This document shows, piece after piece, positions 50,334 to 63,903 of a stretch of 64,000 nucleotides of DNA. Position 1 is the stretch's first letter. Each line of letters starts with the position of its first letter. The translations under genes and the position numbers were made by a program. The DNA is taken from positions 194,809 to 258,808 of the forward strand of contig WBMZ01011823.1 in NCBI GenBank assembly GCA_013400975.1, given 5' to 3'. The DNA is from Atrichornis clamosus. Lineage: Eukaryota; Chordata; Aves; Passeriformes; Menuridae. A model generated the notes under the pieces. That model was not told the DNA's origin. It was given only the letters and a program-made list of their open reading frames with translations, and did not search any database.

Positions 50334-50665
50334 ATCTCATGAGAGCTGGATTTTCCTTCTAGTTCTCCCTGGCTTGCTTTGTCCTTTCATACAGAAACTA
50401 CTTCTAACGTGCGAAAGATCTTTCCCAGTTACCATCATTTCTGCCTTGTTTCCTTCACCCTCACACTCTTCACCTGAGTGATTCTGATACTGTCCAAACC
50501 CTTCTCGAACACAACCTTCGTAACACCAACTCTTCTTCATGGTTCTGCCTTCTCTCCTGCAGCTTCTGGCTCAAGGTACAACAGGAAAGGAAATGCTGGA
50601 GAAACTGGAAGGAGGTGAGAGCACAAAGAATGCCAGGATGATACAGACTGAAGTCAAACAGTTAC

Positions 50666-50855
50666 TGTGAGGGTGGGGAGGCCCTGGCACCTGTTTCCCA
50701 GAGCAGCCCTGGCTGCCACATCCCTGGAAGTGTCCAAGGCCAGATTGGACGGGGCTTGGAGCAACCTGGGATAGTGGAAGGTGTCTCTGCTCACGGCAGG
50801 GGGTGGAATGAGATGAGTTTTAAGGTCCATTCCAATCCAAGCCTTCTGTAATTCC
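50666..50855 (+). mobile_element. CR1 LINE 3' end, sense
   Basis: TGTGAGGGTGGGGAGGCCCT, CATCCCTGGAAGTGTCCAAG, GATTGGACGGGGCTTGGAGC and GAGTTTTAAGGTCCATTCCA, ending near CTTCTGTAATTCC. Confidence 0.94.
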
Positions 50856-52174
50856 TGGAGTTTTCAAGCACACTGGGAGCGCACAGGAATCTACTAAGAA
50901 TTCAAACAATGCTTTGCTCTCACATTTTATGCAAATAACAGCTCTCAAAAAATGAAGAGTAACCACTGAGTGCTTTTACCTATTTTATTGGCATACACAA
51001 AAATATGACTGTCTCGAGTACCAAGCAGGTTTTTCAAAAAGCAAACATTTTAAGGCAACAGCACAAAGCCAATAACTGTATCCCGGTCACTTTGATCCAA
51101 TTACAATACATTTTAAAGTATTACAGTACTTTAAAGATTAAATAGTGCTGCAGCTTCTCCATCTAAAGTTACCATGCTGGAAAGTTCCTGGTTAGAGAAT
51201 ACATGGCCCTGACTGCACGAGCTTTTTCCACCTGGGAGATTCAAAGTGGATTTAGCAGGATTACCAGCATACTTCAGCATTTTCAGGATCAGAGCTTAAA
51301 TGGTATCTCCAACACGCATGTTGGGGAAAAAAAAGTAGAGGAAAAAGAAATCTGTTCCTAAGAAAACCAGGAAGCTATTGACCCTAAGTAGCTTTATGCT
51401 TTTGACTTCAAACTAAGAGGGAAGTAATGAAAACAAATACTCTGTTTTAGTGAAAGAGTTTTATCTAAATCCAAGTATTTATAATCTATTCAGTTATCAC
51501 TAATTGGTAAATAAAATATGTAACAGGAAAAAGACTAAATTTTTAGATGACTAAACTCAGATCATACTAAAGGTACTTATTTGTTCAAGACTGAACAAAA
51601 CCCCCCAACTTTATAAATATTAATATGCTGATCTAAAATATCCTTGCTGGACAAACCACCAAAAAAACCCTACCTCAAATCCCTGTTTGTAGCAAAACAG
51701 AAATTTTCTCGTTTTTAAAAAGCAGATGGAGCTTAGTTCACTTCAGGAGAGCAAACAGTCCAGACCTAAGAACAGGAAAAGTTAATATCCCAGAAGGAGA
51801 GCAGAAGGTGCTATTACGGCTGCACACAGACACTTCCTGCCTCAACATCTTAGAAATTCACTTCCCACTGCACTCAAAAAACTAGAGTTGTTATAAACTG
51901 ATGCCCAGATTTGTTTCCCAACCTTTTTTTTTTTCTTGTTAAACTCCTCACAATTTATTTTTAACTACTGCACAGAAGCTGCATCTGCCAGTGATGCTCT
52001 TTTTGCAAACAGAGCTCCTGCGCAAGAGACTGCAGAGAGACTTGCCTGCCTTGCCTTCAGCAGAGTTAAACCATTTCTGAGTAAGAAATGGTTCTCCTGC
52101 ACTCTAATTCCAGTTTTAACCTTTACAGCTCTGCCACCTGCCCAACTCCCACTGCTTTGTCAGGAAAAGAACGT

Positions 52175-52345
52175 GCCCAGAGAAGCTGTGGCTGCCCCAT
52201 CCCTGGAAGTGTCCAAGACCGGGTTGGACAGGGCTTGGAGCAACATGGGATAATGGAAGGTGTCCCTGTCCATGGCAGGGGGTGGAATGGGATGGGCTTT
52301 AAGGTCACTTAAAGACCCACTCAGACCATCCTGTGATTCCATGGT
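52175..52345 (+). mobile_element. CR1 LINE 3' end, sense
   Basis: GCCCAGAGAAGCTGTGGCTG, CCCCATCCCTGGAAGTGTCC, GGACAGGGCTTGGAGCAACA and GGGATGGGCTTTAAGGTCAC, ending at CTGTGATTCCATGG. Confidence 0.94.
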
Positions 52346-52899
52346 TTTGTACTGCTGCCATCTTTAATGTCTCACGTGAGCTCAAAAGAAGGATTTAGAA
52401 GAAGCAGATGGTCTATGTTTAACTTGCATTTAGAGCCTTTAAAAGTTAAAGGAGCACAACAAATGATGCCAGGACAAGCATTATCTACAAAGATAAAGAA
52501 GCTCAAAATAGCCAGCACAGCCCTGGTAGACAACGAGTACCGGCCGTGAACGTGGATCCTTCAACAGAAGCCATTTAGGCAGTTCCTTTCCAGCAATCTT
52601 CCAGAGACTCATCTTAAAACCTTAGGAGCAGGAACAACAAAGAAGTCAAACCAAATCCTACCATTTAAACAGTTCAAGATTTTCACACAGACATTACATT
52701 AAGAGCTCATTCTTAGCATGTTACTTGTCTTCATTTCTTTTTGAAGTCCAGACATGCCATGAATACACGTTCTCAGTTATAGGGTCCTTCCCCTCAAGGA
52801 AAAATCCCTGGAATAGACTCAAAGCTGGACAATACTCAGAGTGTGAGTGTCCAGCAGGGGATATTTCCTCTCTGCAGCTCCAGGACAGCATCACTTCTC

Positions 52900-53086
52900 T
52901 GTGAGGGTGGTTGCCCAGTGAGGTTATGGACTCCCCATCCCTGGAAGTGTCCAAGGCCAGGCTGGAGAGGGCTTGGAGCAACCTGGGATAGTGGGAAGTG
53001 TCCCTGCCCATGGCAGGGGGTGGAACTGGATGAGCTTTAAGGTCCCTTCCAACCCAAACCATTCTGATATTTCATAGTTCTATGAT
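52900..53086 (+). mobile_element. CR1 LINE 3' end, sense, with intact terminal repeat
   Basis: TGTGAGGGTGGTTGCCCAGT, CCATCCCTGGAAGTGTCCAA, GATAGTGGGAAGTGTCCCTG and CTTTAAGGTCCCTTCCAACC, ending ATTTCATAGTTCTATGATTT, close to the canonical CR1 terminal repeat. Confidence 0.95.
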
Positions 53087-54929
53087 TTCCTTGTCCCCGG
53101 CCCAGCATCCCACCGAAAGGCTGATCCCAGAGGAGGACCAAAATTTGAGATATGAGGTCCTAGAGCAGGCACATCAGTGCTGGGCTGTGTGTACACGAGA
53201 TCCCCAGCCAGCAGCACCACATCGATGTCACATCCAGCCACAGGATATCCATGGAACAGGGCTGGGGCTGCCACCACACGTGCCCTTGACTTCACAAACA
53301 CAGCTGCAATACTCACAAGCAAAGGTGCATCTGCATCACTGCAGAGTCATGCAGTTTAAAAATAAAAGCTTGAAAATTACTTTCTAATTTGAAATAATTT
53401 AAATTAGAAAAACGAGTTAAGATGCGTATTTTGCAAAAATTTTCCAAGGGAGAAGAATCTCAAGCCAGTGAACCAGTGGAAGTCACTCGGTAAGCACTGG
53501 GAACTAGTGTCTGATGAAGTGCCAACCCATCTTTCATGCAGAATCCTTGTCTGCAAGTACAAAAGAACAAACATTTTCTTTTTACTTTGCTTATTTAGCT
53601 CAGTTCAATGACTGCTGCTTACAAAGTTGAGAAATCAGCTGGGAATTCAGAAAGCAGGAAAAACAGTTTCTCGCTTTTAAATGAGGAATAAAAATAAGGT
53701 AAGTTGATAAGCTCTGCCAGCTCTACGGTTTTGAAGGACAAGGTAACCAGAAATTAGGTGAAATTTAGCTTAGAAAGACTCACTGTATTTAATAAATGTA
53801 TTTTAGAAGAAATGCTGTATTTTGACAGAAGTGTAACACAGCCTTAACATCAAGTAAGACTGCACTTTCAATTGAATTAGTTTCCATCCAAATGGAGCTT
53901 GACATGATTTTAAATAGGAATCGGCAGGGAAAATATGCAGGATTAACCATGTTCTAATTCGGCATGTAATAAATGTATAGGAGCAACGTAAATGCATCCT
54001 GACACCTGCTACAAAACCCTACACCTGAAGTTCTCAGCAGAACCCAAGAAATACAAGTGCAAAACAAAACTAAGGATCAATTATTCAAACCAAAGTTTCC
54101 TGCCTGCTCTTTAAACCACTTCGATTTCCATCGATCCCGGTGCTGCAGTGTTAACTTTGTACAATCACCCTCCCTCTGAAGCCATACTCAGGTTCATACA
54201 GAAGCCATGGGATGCATTTATTGGAGGTAAAGGAACTTCTGGGATGGATTTAATGGATCATTACCTACCTGGGAGACAGTCCTACTTCGGCCCTAAGCAC
54301 CTAAAGAAAGGGGAGCAAAAGAAATTCTGGAAGAAGACAACAGGAAGACCAGAGGAATGTGGGCCTCTGTTCAAAATGTGAAATTCAAGTAAACCAATGC
54401 ACCATTCCTTTAGGAAGAAACATATAAACTACAATCAAACCACCTTTTCTGCCACCTTCTAAAAATACGTACTAGAAGGAGCTGGGGCTGTGTTTTGCAT
54501 CACACAAAATACAAAGGAAATGCTCAAACAGGTGTAATAAGCTGTTTATAAATTATTAAACTGTGCTTTGAGCAAGCAGAGTTGGTCACTCCCACTCTAG
54601 GAAGCAGCAAAAGCAATGTCAAGAAATTTAGGGGCCAATTTACTCGCTGTCAAAAAGTAGAGAAGGTTTTAGTCTAAATGAGCAATAAGGCAATTGATGA
54701 AAGTTCGTATCAGATCTATTTGAGACACCAAGATAAGCTGTCAACACTTTGACAAGCCAAGGAACACCGGAGTGCCAGAGCTTTCCAGCAGCCACACTGG
54801 CAAACTCAGAGGGAATGAACAAGTTGGCCTGTTTGGACAGAAGAGCTGTTTCAGAGAGGTTTATTTTTAAATCAAAGGCCCAGTAACGTGCAACCTTTCC
54901 ACGCATATCTGACTAAATATGAAGCAGTC

Positions 54930-55577
54930 TTGAGAAAGGGGTGCTGGTGGATGAGAGGCTGGACATAGCCCATCCACATGTACTCACATCCCAGAAATCC
55001 CCCATGTCCTGGGCTGATCCCCCAGTGTGGACAGTGCTGGCAGGATTCTGCGCCTCTGCCCTGCCCAGGTGAGACTGCACCTGCCCTGCCTCCAGCCCTG
55101 AGGTCCAACAGCAGAAGGATGTGGAACTGTTGGAGCAAGTCCAGAGGAGGCCACAAAGTTGATAAGAGGACTGGAGCACTTTCCTTATGCAGACAGGCTG
55201 GGAGAGCTGGGGGTGTTCACCTGGAGAAGAGAAGGCTCCAGGGAGACCTCAGAGCCACTTCCAGAGCCTAAACAGGCTCCAGGAGAGACCGAGAGGGACT
55301 TGGGACAAGGGATGGAGGGACAGGACACTGGGAATGGTTTCCCACTGCCAGAGGGCAGGGTTGGATGGGATATTGGGAAGGAATTCTTGGCTGTGAGGGA
55401 GGTGAGGCCCTGGCACAGGTTGCCCAGAGAAGCTGTCCCATCCCTGGACGTGTCCAAGGCCACTCTGGCCAGGGTTTGGAGCAACCTGGGATAGCGGAAG
55501 GTGTCCCTGTCTATGGCAGGAGTGGAACAAGATGAGCTTCAAGGTCCCTTCCCACCCAAACCACTCCATGATTCTGC
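54930..55577 (+). mobile_element. CR1 LINE, about 0.65 kb, sense, longest copy in the window
   Basis: Starts in ORF2 (GGGGTGCTGGTGGATGAGAG) and includes the ORF2 C-terminus, readable in the forward frame as MIRGLEHFPYADRLGELGVF. It ends with the standard 3' region (GCCCAGAGAAGCTG, CATCCCTGGACGTGTCCAAG, GGAGCAACCTGGGATAG, CCAAACCACTCCATGATTCT). The upstream ORF2 part has in-frame stops, so the copy is dead. Confidence 0.95.
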
Positions 55578-56934
55578 AACCTTGCACAGGTGAACACTCC
55601 AGCACTGCATCCCACGTTTGCTGGGACACAGAGCAGTCAGTGGGGTGTGAACACACCCCGTGGTATCCCAGGACTGGAATGGTCCAGGAGAACCGGAGCA
55701 CTGTTTGCTATGCAAAGTATTTGCACAATATTTTCAGGGATGTTCTCCAATGGCCTTGTCTACAAAAATTGGAAGGATTAAACCAGACCTCAGAGCAATT
55801 TAAATAAATCTGCACAACCTGAGTGTCACCGTGAGTGCCTTGCAACGCTTCATCTGAAATTGGTTCCCTATCAGCTTAAATTTGTGTCTCCACACGTAGG
55901 AGCTCTGCTGAGCACAGGATGCAACACCCACAAATTGACCTCTAACCACTGCCATGCACAGAAGTCGAAGTGATTTACACCTGGTTGTAATTTTACCCAT
56001 TGCAAGGTGTATATATATAAATAAACATAAATTTTATGTACATACAAATGCATTTGCGTGTATATAAAATATACCCAAACATAGGAAAACAAGCCACCAC
56101 TTGTGCTCCAAATCTATCAGCTTCTCCCAGCCATTCCATAAACCTCACAACCAAAGCCAGACACACTTTATGTTTTTATAAAGTCTGCAACTAAACCTTA
56201 AAATAAATAAATAATAAAAGGTCATAATTCATCATCCTGACATCAAATCAGCAGATTGGGACTCCAGTATATCAGAGTGATGGATATAGACTTGTTTTAA
56301 GGATGGTTTAGTCTGCATTATGCCAGAACATTTATTGTTGCCTTTAAGACTGTTTCATTTCCAAGATGTTTCAAATAAAAGCAACAGTCTTCTTTTCCCT
56401 TAACTGCCTGATCTGAGAATCCACTATTCAGCAAAAAGAATTTTCCCAAAAAAATCATGACTAAGGAAGCAACAGGACAGTGAGTGCTAGAAAACACAAT
56501 TTCTTCTTTTTCCTTGTTTTCTCTTGCTTGCCAGGTGATCTAATAAACACTCTGTGATGGATATCATGATTTAAGCTGCTCCAAGGGAGAAATCCTTCCT
56601 AATAAATGCCCAACCACCACAAAACCTCTTCATCCACCGCTTGTCACCACTGACATTTCACTTTGCCACAGTGTCAGGATGCTGGAGCACCACTATCCTG
56701 GGCCCCACTGTCCTACAAAGGACCACAACCAGTCCTCCCAGTGCTCCAGTCCAGCTTCCATCTGCTCAGACCAATGTCCACCCGCTTCCCGTGATCCACA
56801 CCTGCCCTCTTGATCCTCTCCCTCTGCTTTTCATGGGGTGACAAAAAAAAGCTGCTTTACCTCTCTAAACGCAAACTCTGATCTCATATCAAATTCTATT
56901 CAATAAATGAATACATGCTTTCAGTTGTAAGTCA

Positions 56935-56958
56935 TATATATACATATATATACATATT
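56935..56958. repeat. TATACA-type AT-rich microsatellite
   Basis: CATATATATACATATATATA followed by CATAT. A similar AT-rich tract occurs near 56010-56065. Confidence 0.85.
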
Positions 56959-58390
56959 TCCATCACCGAAGCACACTGAAAACTATAATTCTCATCACAA
57001 GCTCTGATGGTGGTAAACCACATGAATCATACAGGCAGTCCAGTGCAGGAGGATGCACACGAAGAGGTCTGACAACCACCTTGAGTGTGCTGTGCACAAC
57101 TTCTTCCCTCTCCCTTGAGCTAAGATCACATTTCTTAACCTTAAAAAAAAGTCCAACATTTTGCAAGAAGGTCCATGGGTCACCTGTACCCCATTAACAC
57201 TACAAAACACAGGAAGTGGTCAAGTCATAAAACCACTCACATTTTTGCCAGAAAGTTTTCTTATTTACAAATATTGATAAAACCCTACATCACTTCTGCT
57301 TCTCAGACAATCCCAGCAACACTGACAGCACTGGAGAACTCGCCCAGGAGACAGAACATTTGTATTTGCTGCAGTTATTTCAGGGCCCGTCTTCTAATAC
57401 CTTACAGTCCACCAAGAGACAGCAAGTCAGTACCACCAATATGGAAATTTGCTGTTTGACCCAGATCTAAACAAGACCTCCTCGGATTTTGATCTGGGTT
57501 GTAAATGGTGCTTCGTAAGCACAACTGGTAATCAATTTGGAAAAGAGGAGAAAATGTAAAGGAATAAATTATCATTTCTACCCACTTCCCTTGTTCCCCC
57601 TGCCCCCATCACAGCTTTACAACCCTTCTTTGAGCCTATTTAGGGAAGCAGACAGCCCAGGAGGGCAGAAGAGTTGAAAAGTCCCAGTAAAGGGAGGAGA
57701 AGTGGCCGCCAGTTTCGCCAATACAATGTTGGGGAACGATGGGTTTTAGGAACTGCCCCCAACTTTCAGGTTGCCCATATCACTTCTTTCCTTGCAGCAG
57801 AACTGAATCAAATTCTTTTGTGTTAAAAGGGTGCAGGAAGCTGTTTAGAGATGTGGGAGTATATACTCTTCAATGAAAAAATGACAACCCCACAAACCAA
57901 CCACATTACAGCAACCCTAGGTCTGCCTGCACCCCTCTTGTGACAGCACTGCTGCATATCCTTCATTTTATTTATAAATAGAGCTGGTTTTATCATTACA
58001 AGGAAGGAAGCCTGTCACACTGACTTCTCTTTCTCTCAGCTCATGCACTAGAGCTCCCTGGCCTGAGCTTGTAAATACAGATCTGTATAAACAGGAACAG
58101 ATACACGATGGTGCAATATGAGGCCATAATTCCACTGGGGAGAAAGCGTGAAAGGGACCCCAGGTAATGGAATTGTTTGCACATATTCACACAAATAATC
58201 TTAGCCCTTGTCCTGACACTAATATAAGAACGCAAGTCTTATGGAGCTTGAAATCTTCCCCTGGAGAAACAACTTTGCAAGAGCAGAATGGAAGAAAACA
58301 CGCTGTGCAGAAAAGGCTGTCTGGAGCTTTGCTTGCTATTTAAACCAGGCTGATTATTCTTTAAGATCGAGCAGCTTTTCAGATTTTTGC

Positions 58391-58421
58391 CTTCCCTCCC
58401 TCCCTCCCTCCCTCCCTCCCT
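58391..58421. repeat. (CCCT)n microsatellite
   Basis: About seven perfect CCCT units between TTTTTGCCTT and TATTCTACAG. It reads GGGA on the minus strand. Confidence 0.93.
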
Positions 58422-58685
58422 TATTCTACAGCCTTTTTATCAGTGCTTTAAAGTAACAGCACATCAAGGGCGAAGCTACACCCAGGACTGTGTACAGAAA
58501 TCCCACCAAGTGCAGAAGCAGCAGCTCACGTGAGAGCTCAGAGCCACCAACGAGCCGGAGACACGGGAATGAAGTGGGATGCAAACCAAAAAAGAACTGG
58601 CACGTGTGAACTTCAAAGGGATGCTTGAATACAGCAACGACGGCCCTTCAGAAACCATGACAGGACAAGAGGACTGAGCCACAAG

Positions 58686-58918
58686 CTGCACCAGGGGAGG
58701 TTCAGGGTGGACATCAGGAAGAATTTCTTCATGGGAAGAAGGGTGGTCAGGTATTGGAAGGGGCTGCCCAAGTGGAGGGTAGAGTCCCCATCCCTGGAGG
58801 TGTCCAAGGAAGGACTGGACGTGGCACTCAGTGCTCTGGGCTGGGTGACAGGGTGAGGATCAGTCACAAGTTGGACTCGATCTAAGAGGTCTTTTCCAAA
58901 CTCAGTGACTCTGTGATT
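58686..58918 (+). mobile_element. CR1 LINE 3' end, sense
   Basis: TGCACCAGGGGAGGTTCAGG, GTGGACATCAGGAAGAATTT, CCCATCCCTGGAGGTGTCCA, GTGGCACTCAGTGCTCTGGG and GGTCTTTTCCAAACTCAG, ending TGACTCTGTGATT. Confidence 0.95.
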
Positions 58919-61900
58919 AGAGATTTTCCAGTTTTCTTGAACTGGAACCATCAGGGTTCACGTCTAAGCTTTTCACTTTGAAAATGAGATCGCAGGTCCC
59001 GGTAAGATTTGAGATTGTTTGACAACAAATACATTCTTAAAGCTAACATATTAAAAAAAACCCCACCCTATAAATTTGATAAAGGATGCTAATATTGACA
59101 GCTCGCTTTCATATGCAGCAAGGTGGGAATGGAGGGCAAGAAGATGTTCAGAGAAGAAATATGAATGAACAGAAGGCATTTATAAGGAGCCTGGTACCTG
59201 GAGTGAAGGTTGCCCTGAGCATGAAAGCCAGGCCACCCCCTTCCTGGAAACCTCTTGTAGCCTAAAGCCCTGACTGTGAGACTGTGATCCACCACACAAG
59301 GTTAAGTATCTCTATAAATGTTTTCAGGCCTGGGCTTTAAGAAGTGAAAGGAAGTCCTTCAGCACACCAGTGGGAAACCAGGGTTATGTGGAACACAAAA
59401 AAAAAAGCTGTAACAAAACCTCAGTATGAAGCACAGTACAGAAGATTTCAACTAGGAAACAGGCAAGTACAGCACCTCAGGAGAGATCTTCCTTTTCCTA
59501 AGTTACTTGGGAGATAAGGAATGAGGAGAGAGAATCAGACCACCATTAGTCACCGGGATATAATCCTGGTTTTACACATCCAGGTCTAACTGCACCATGT
59601 AAAGTGTGTTTGCCTTTGCTGGAACAAAAATTCCTGCATAAACTATACCGATGCAATGCATATGTTGCACAAAACCAAGTGTACATAATAAAGAGAATAT
59701 ATATTTGCTTTGATCTTGAGTTGCCCCATAAATTTTTAATAACAGCTGTAAAACAGAAATCTTTGGCTAGAAATCCTCAGCAGGAATGAAATTTAAGCTC
59801 TCTACTCATTGCAGGTTAAGAAAACCCATTTCCAATCCATCCCTGGTAGAACTGTTACTAACTTCTCACAAGGAGAAATCCAAATGTCATTCACAGCTAT
59901 TTATTTGCAGATTATTCTCTTCAGCCTGGCTCTCTCCAAAACAGAGGGATAAGGGACCATTCAATCTGTTTGGTCATCTTTGGTCCTCTTAACAGAGACG
60001 TTGCTAAGTCCAGATAGCACAGTCCTCTCATTTTATATTTCACTGGAAGGATGCCTCAATCTGTTTGGGGTTTTTTTTCTCTACAGAGAAACTGTTAAAC
60101 TAAAAGTACTAAAAAAATAACTTCCCTATGATGCACCACAAATAGATTACAGTTTCTAGTTCAAGTGCAAAGGGACAAAGAAACCAAAAATCTTTTTATA
60201 TGCAGACATAAAAGTAAAAGCAGGAAACAGACTTAACATCTGGCAAAAAAACATTAACCCTTGTGCTTTCAGTGATGCAACTCACAGGAACTTCCTCTGC
60301 TTTCAGCTCCTTCACCACTGTTGTACAGCACTTGAAACAGTGCGTTCACATATCCCCTACAAAAAAATAACCTTTTAGGTAAGCTAGGAGGCTCCAAAAG
60401 GTGCAACTATTAAATACATAGCTGGGGGAAAAAAATTACAATTAAAGAAATATGAAATACCTTGTTCAAGTTTTATTTATATATCACTTTATGCAAGCAA
60501 AGTCTCATAAAGAGGAATTTTTTAGGACGAAGATTTTTAGAAAACAGTATTTAAAGCCAGTATTTGGGGGTAGAAAAGAGGACAGATGATTACAGTGCTG
60601 AATGATAAGATGAGAAAGAGAGAGCTAATGGGATATAAAACTGCATACACTGGAGACAGCTTTACAAGTTAGAGAAATGACAGGCAAATAGCAATCACAC
60701 CACACCAAAAAGGCACTGACAAGTCAGAAAAAACCCTTCATTTTCTAAATGACAGCAGACTTAGTCCCTCCGTATGAAGAGTACACAGAGTCAGAGTTAA
60801 ACAGTAACTGAGAGTCCTACACATTTGGAGTCCCCAAAATGGAGAGAAACCATTCCCTGCCCTCATTCCACAGTGTTCTGGACACAGCCAGGTGTATTTC
60901 CTGGATGCTGTGCGTGTCCTGCCTCTCCTGCCCTCCCTCCCTGCCCGAGGTGAGCCCCTGCAGGGTCCTGCTGGCTCAGAACTTCGAACACTCCCTGAAT
61001 CACTTCCAGCAAAACTCTCCCAGTTAGATCAAGCATGAAGTTCCATGTAGGTCCACGTTATCCCAACTGATTCCATCTGAACCAAATAAAAGAGTCATTA
61101 AGTAGCCCTGTCAACTCATTGGTGAGGATGGGAACAGGGGGGATTTATTAAGCAGCTCACAGAGTTTAAATACTGTATTTGTTCACGCCCTAAGTGGCAC
61201 AGGACAGGGCTGAACAGGGACTGAAAAAACAAAAAAAAAAGAACGAAACAAACCCAATTTTTTAAAAAGGGGACTTAAATTAGAAACTAAGGACATTTGC
61301 TCACTAGGAACTAAAAACAGCACCTCCCTTCACAAAGGGCTACCTGGCCTCCAGGTATGTGACATTCAGCAGGTGGAAAACACTGCAATGGACATAGCTC
61401 AGGATCTGACACGCCTGCACCTCTCTTTGGGTGGAAAAGGTGGGATACAGAGGATAAACAAAATACCTGCAGCACACAGTGAGGACATCTGCAAGAATAT
61501 GCTGGGGAGTGAGCAAACATTTGCCTCGTTCTTCCGGACCCTCCTCAGCATCCACCACTGCGTTACCCAGCCTCGTACCAGAGATAAGGCAAACTTCTGA
61601 TCTGACCACCACAGCACATTTACTACTCCTGATTTTAAGTGAACTCAGTCTCTATGCTGTGTTTTGCAATTCTTATATAAACATTACTTTATAGCTGCCC
61701 AAATGCTGAGGTACAAACCCACGTAGCTGGTGCAGATCAGAGCCCCGAGAAACACTTTGAGGACATACCCCCTTATTTTTGGCAGTGTGTGCACCACTGC
61801 TGCCCTGCAGGAAAAGAGCAGCAAAGCAGGAACCTCACTGAATGCCCAATTTCAAAGCCTACCATGTAAAAGCCAATTAAACAACTGCCTTCTAATTCTC

Positions 61901-62081
61901 CCATGTGCCAGCCACAATGTTCAATCCCGTAAGAGTTGCATGTCTTTAAGAACTAAAATAAAACACTTTAAAAGCTCCACTTTTCAAAAATAAGGCAAGA
62001 GAAAGAACAGGGGACAGGATGAAAAGCACAAGGGTTCATTTCTATGAAAACTACTAGTTTTATTTCCCCCTTTGCACATAC

Positions 62082-62150
62082 CACAGAACTGCAGAGGCTG
62101 GAGAGCACCTCTGGAGCTTGCCTGTCTAACCCTCCTGTAAATGCAATTTT
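62082..62150 (-). mobile_element. Possible CR1 3' terminal scrap, antisense
   Basis: CACAGAACTGCAGAGGCTGG, AGAGCACCTCTGGAGCTTGC and CTGTCTAACCCTCCTG resemble, with decay, the reverse of an avian CR1 end that reads GGTTGGAAGGGACCTCTGGA. It is short and diverged. Confidence 0.4.
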
Positions 62151-63903
62151 ACAGTACAACTTGCTCCAAAAATAACTGTGCAGGAACATGATGATCCACC
62201 TGGATTTGGGTTGGTGCTGGGGCAATGACTGGACTACAAAAATACATCTTCCTACAAAGCCCAGCAGCCTCAGAGCTGTGGGGTATGGATGGCCCAGCAC
62301 AGAGGTTTCTGAAACCTGAGAGAACATTGCTAAATCACTTCTGCTTGGTGACTGACTAAGGCCAAAACTGAAAAGTTACTTAAAACTGGGCTTAAGCTAA
62401 GTTTATAACTGGGAACTATGACTGCAAATGGCACAGGAACAGGTACATAAGAAAGACCAACAACAGGAGCAGGGAAAACAGGCAAAGAGGAACTCAAGGT
62501 GCACCAGCAAGACACAATTTGCAATTTCTCTGCTTTCTGTAAGCACCAGTCACGGTCCAAGACTCTCCTCAGCGACTGTAGGAGCACAGAGCTCATATCC
62601 AGCACATCCAAATTAATGCAGGAGAGTTTAGGAGGTCTGCCCAAGTAATGTCTCCACACAATTATAGCTCAGAAGTCATAACCCCTCCCTTTAATATTAA
62701 ACAAAAAAGAAATCGCATTTGCAGCCAAAATGTACTGATAATATTGCAATGGCAGCATGGCCCTGAGCCTGCAGCCTTCTCAGAAGTCATTCTCATTAGA
62801 AGAAAACTGAAAGATCATCCTCTTCATCCAGTTACTTGCAGGACGCTTAACACACTGTTCACTGGAAGGCCAGTGCTGTGGAATTTTTCGGAAGTGGGCA
62901 AGGGGAGTTTAAGTGTTTCAATCCCATCACTGGGCAGGTTTTATCTGAAAGAGGTGGAGTGCATAAAGCAGAGCTGGGAAGCAGCACCCAGGAGGACACC
63001 AGAGGCAAATTTCTACCATGAGGGGTAGGGGGAAGGCTGCTCACTGTAAATTCTTTTGTCAAATAACTGAAGGGAGGGCCAATGTCTCCTCTGGAAGGCT
63101 GACAGTAAAAGTCTGTCAGAAGCAAAAACAATGGAGAATTAATTATTCTCAAATATGAAAGGACCTCAAACTCAGTGATCTGTTAATTAAAAACAAAATA
63201 TCCACAATATAGTTCCAGTTCAGTTCTTGTGAGAGCCAACAGAGAGCAATCCCAGCGCCTCTAGTTAGAGCTTGTTTTAAGGATTCTTCCCTTAAAGACA
63301 TCAAAATGTAATGGAAATTGCAGATACTCAGTACTCCTTCTATTCCATATTCAAATATCTGAGCTCACACAAAATACACAAGAGAGTCTTCACCGACTCA
63401 TTGTGTTTCAGCAGTTCTGGAAATCACTGAAAAGTAACTGGCAAACCAACTAAACTTCATTAGTGTGAAGGAGCTCCTTGAGGGCAGCACTGGAGGGGCT
63501 CAAAGGGGTAAAGTTTTCTTGTTTTAGCTGGTCATGCAGTGGGTAAGCAGCAGAGACCAACTGATGTGTGAGAAGCAGCACAGAAAAGGTCTGTGACGGT
63601 CACAGTTTATGTTTTCTTCTCCCTTTCTGTGAAGATGACAACACTGAAAATTAAATGTCCTTGTCTCAATTTCTGCTCCCACATAGCCAGTGTGTTTTGT
63701 GAGGGACATAAGAAAGCTACTTCAGACTCCGTCCCAGACCTTCTCCAGACTACCTTTTCCAATTTTTGCAAAATAGGGAGTAGAGATGTTTCCAAGATAG
63801 CTCAGGATCTGCAGGCATCCAGCTGCAAGATCCACAGCCTTTTGTGAGAAGTTCTCTCCTCACAATGTGTACAAGCCATCGATCAAAGGATCCACAAAAA
63901 CCA

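Larger units (their letters stand above)
46405..54929. other. Non-coding sequence upstream of HMBOX1 coding exons, part 4
   Basis: Holds CpG-dense non-repeat patches at about 46405-46540 and 48066-48345, an A23 run at 49040-49062, paired TGATTTAAATCA palindromes near 49.6 kb, and four sense CR1 3' ends between 50.1 and 53.1 kb. No exon or gene was recognised; a 77-codon frame at 54148-54381 resembles nothing known to me. Confidence 0.6.
55578..63903. other. Non-coding sequence upstream of HMBOX1 coding exons, part 5
   Basis: Contains one clear sense CR1 copy (58686-58918), a possible CR1 scrap (62082-62150), AT-rich simple repeats (56010-56065, 56935-56958) and a CCCT microsatellite (58391-58421). 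The stretch 59.0-62.0 kb shows no repeat or gene that I recognise. Confidence 0.6.

Noticed and set aside
53082..53387. Overlapping open frames on both strands just after a CR1 copy
   Set aside because: The plus frame starts in the CR1 tail; no domain or splice signal supports either strand.
54148..54381. 77-codon plus-strand open frame ending CGPLFKM
   Set aside because: It looks moderately protein-like but has no recognised motif, no splice context and no supporting neighbour.
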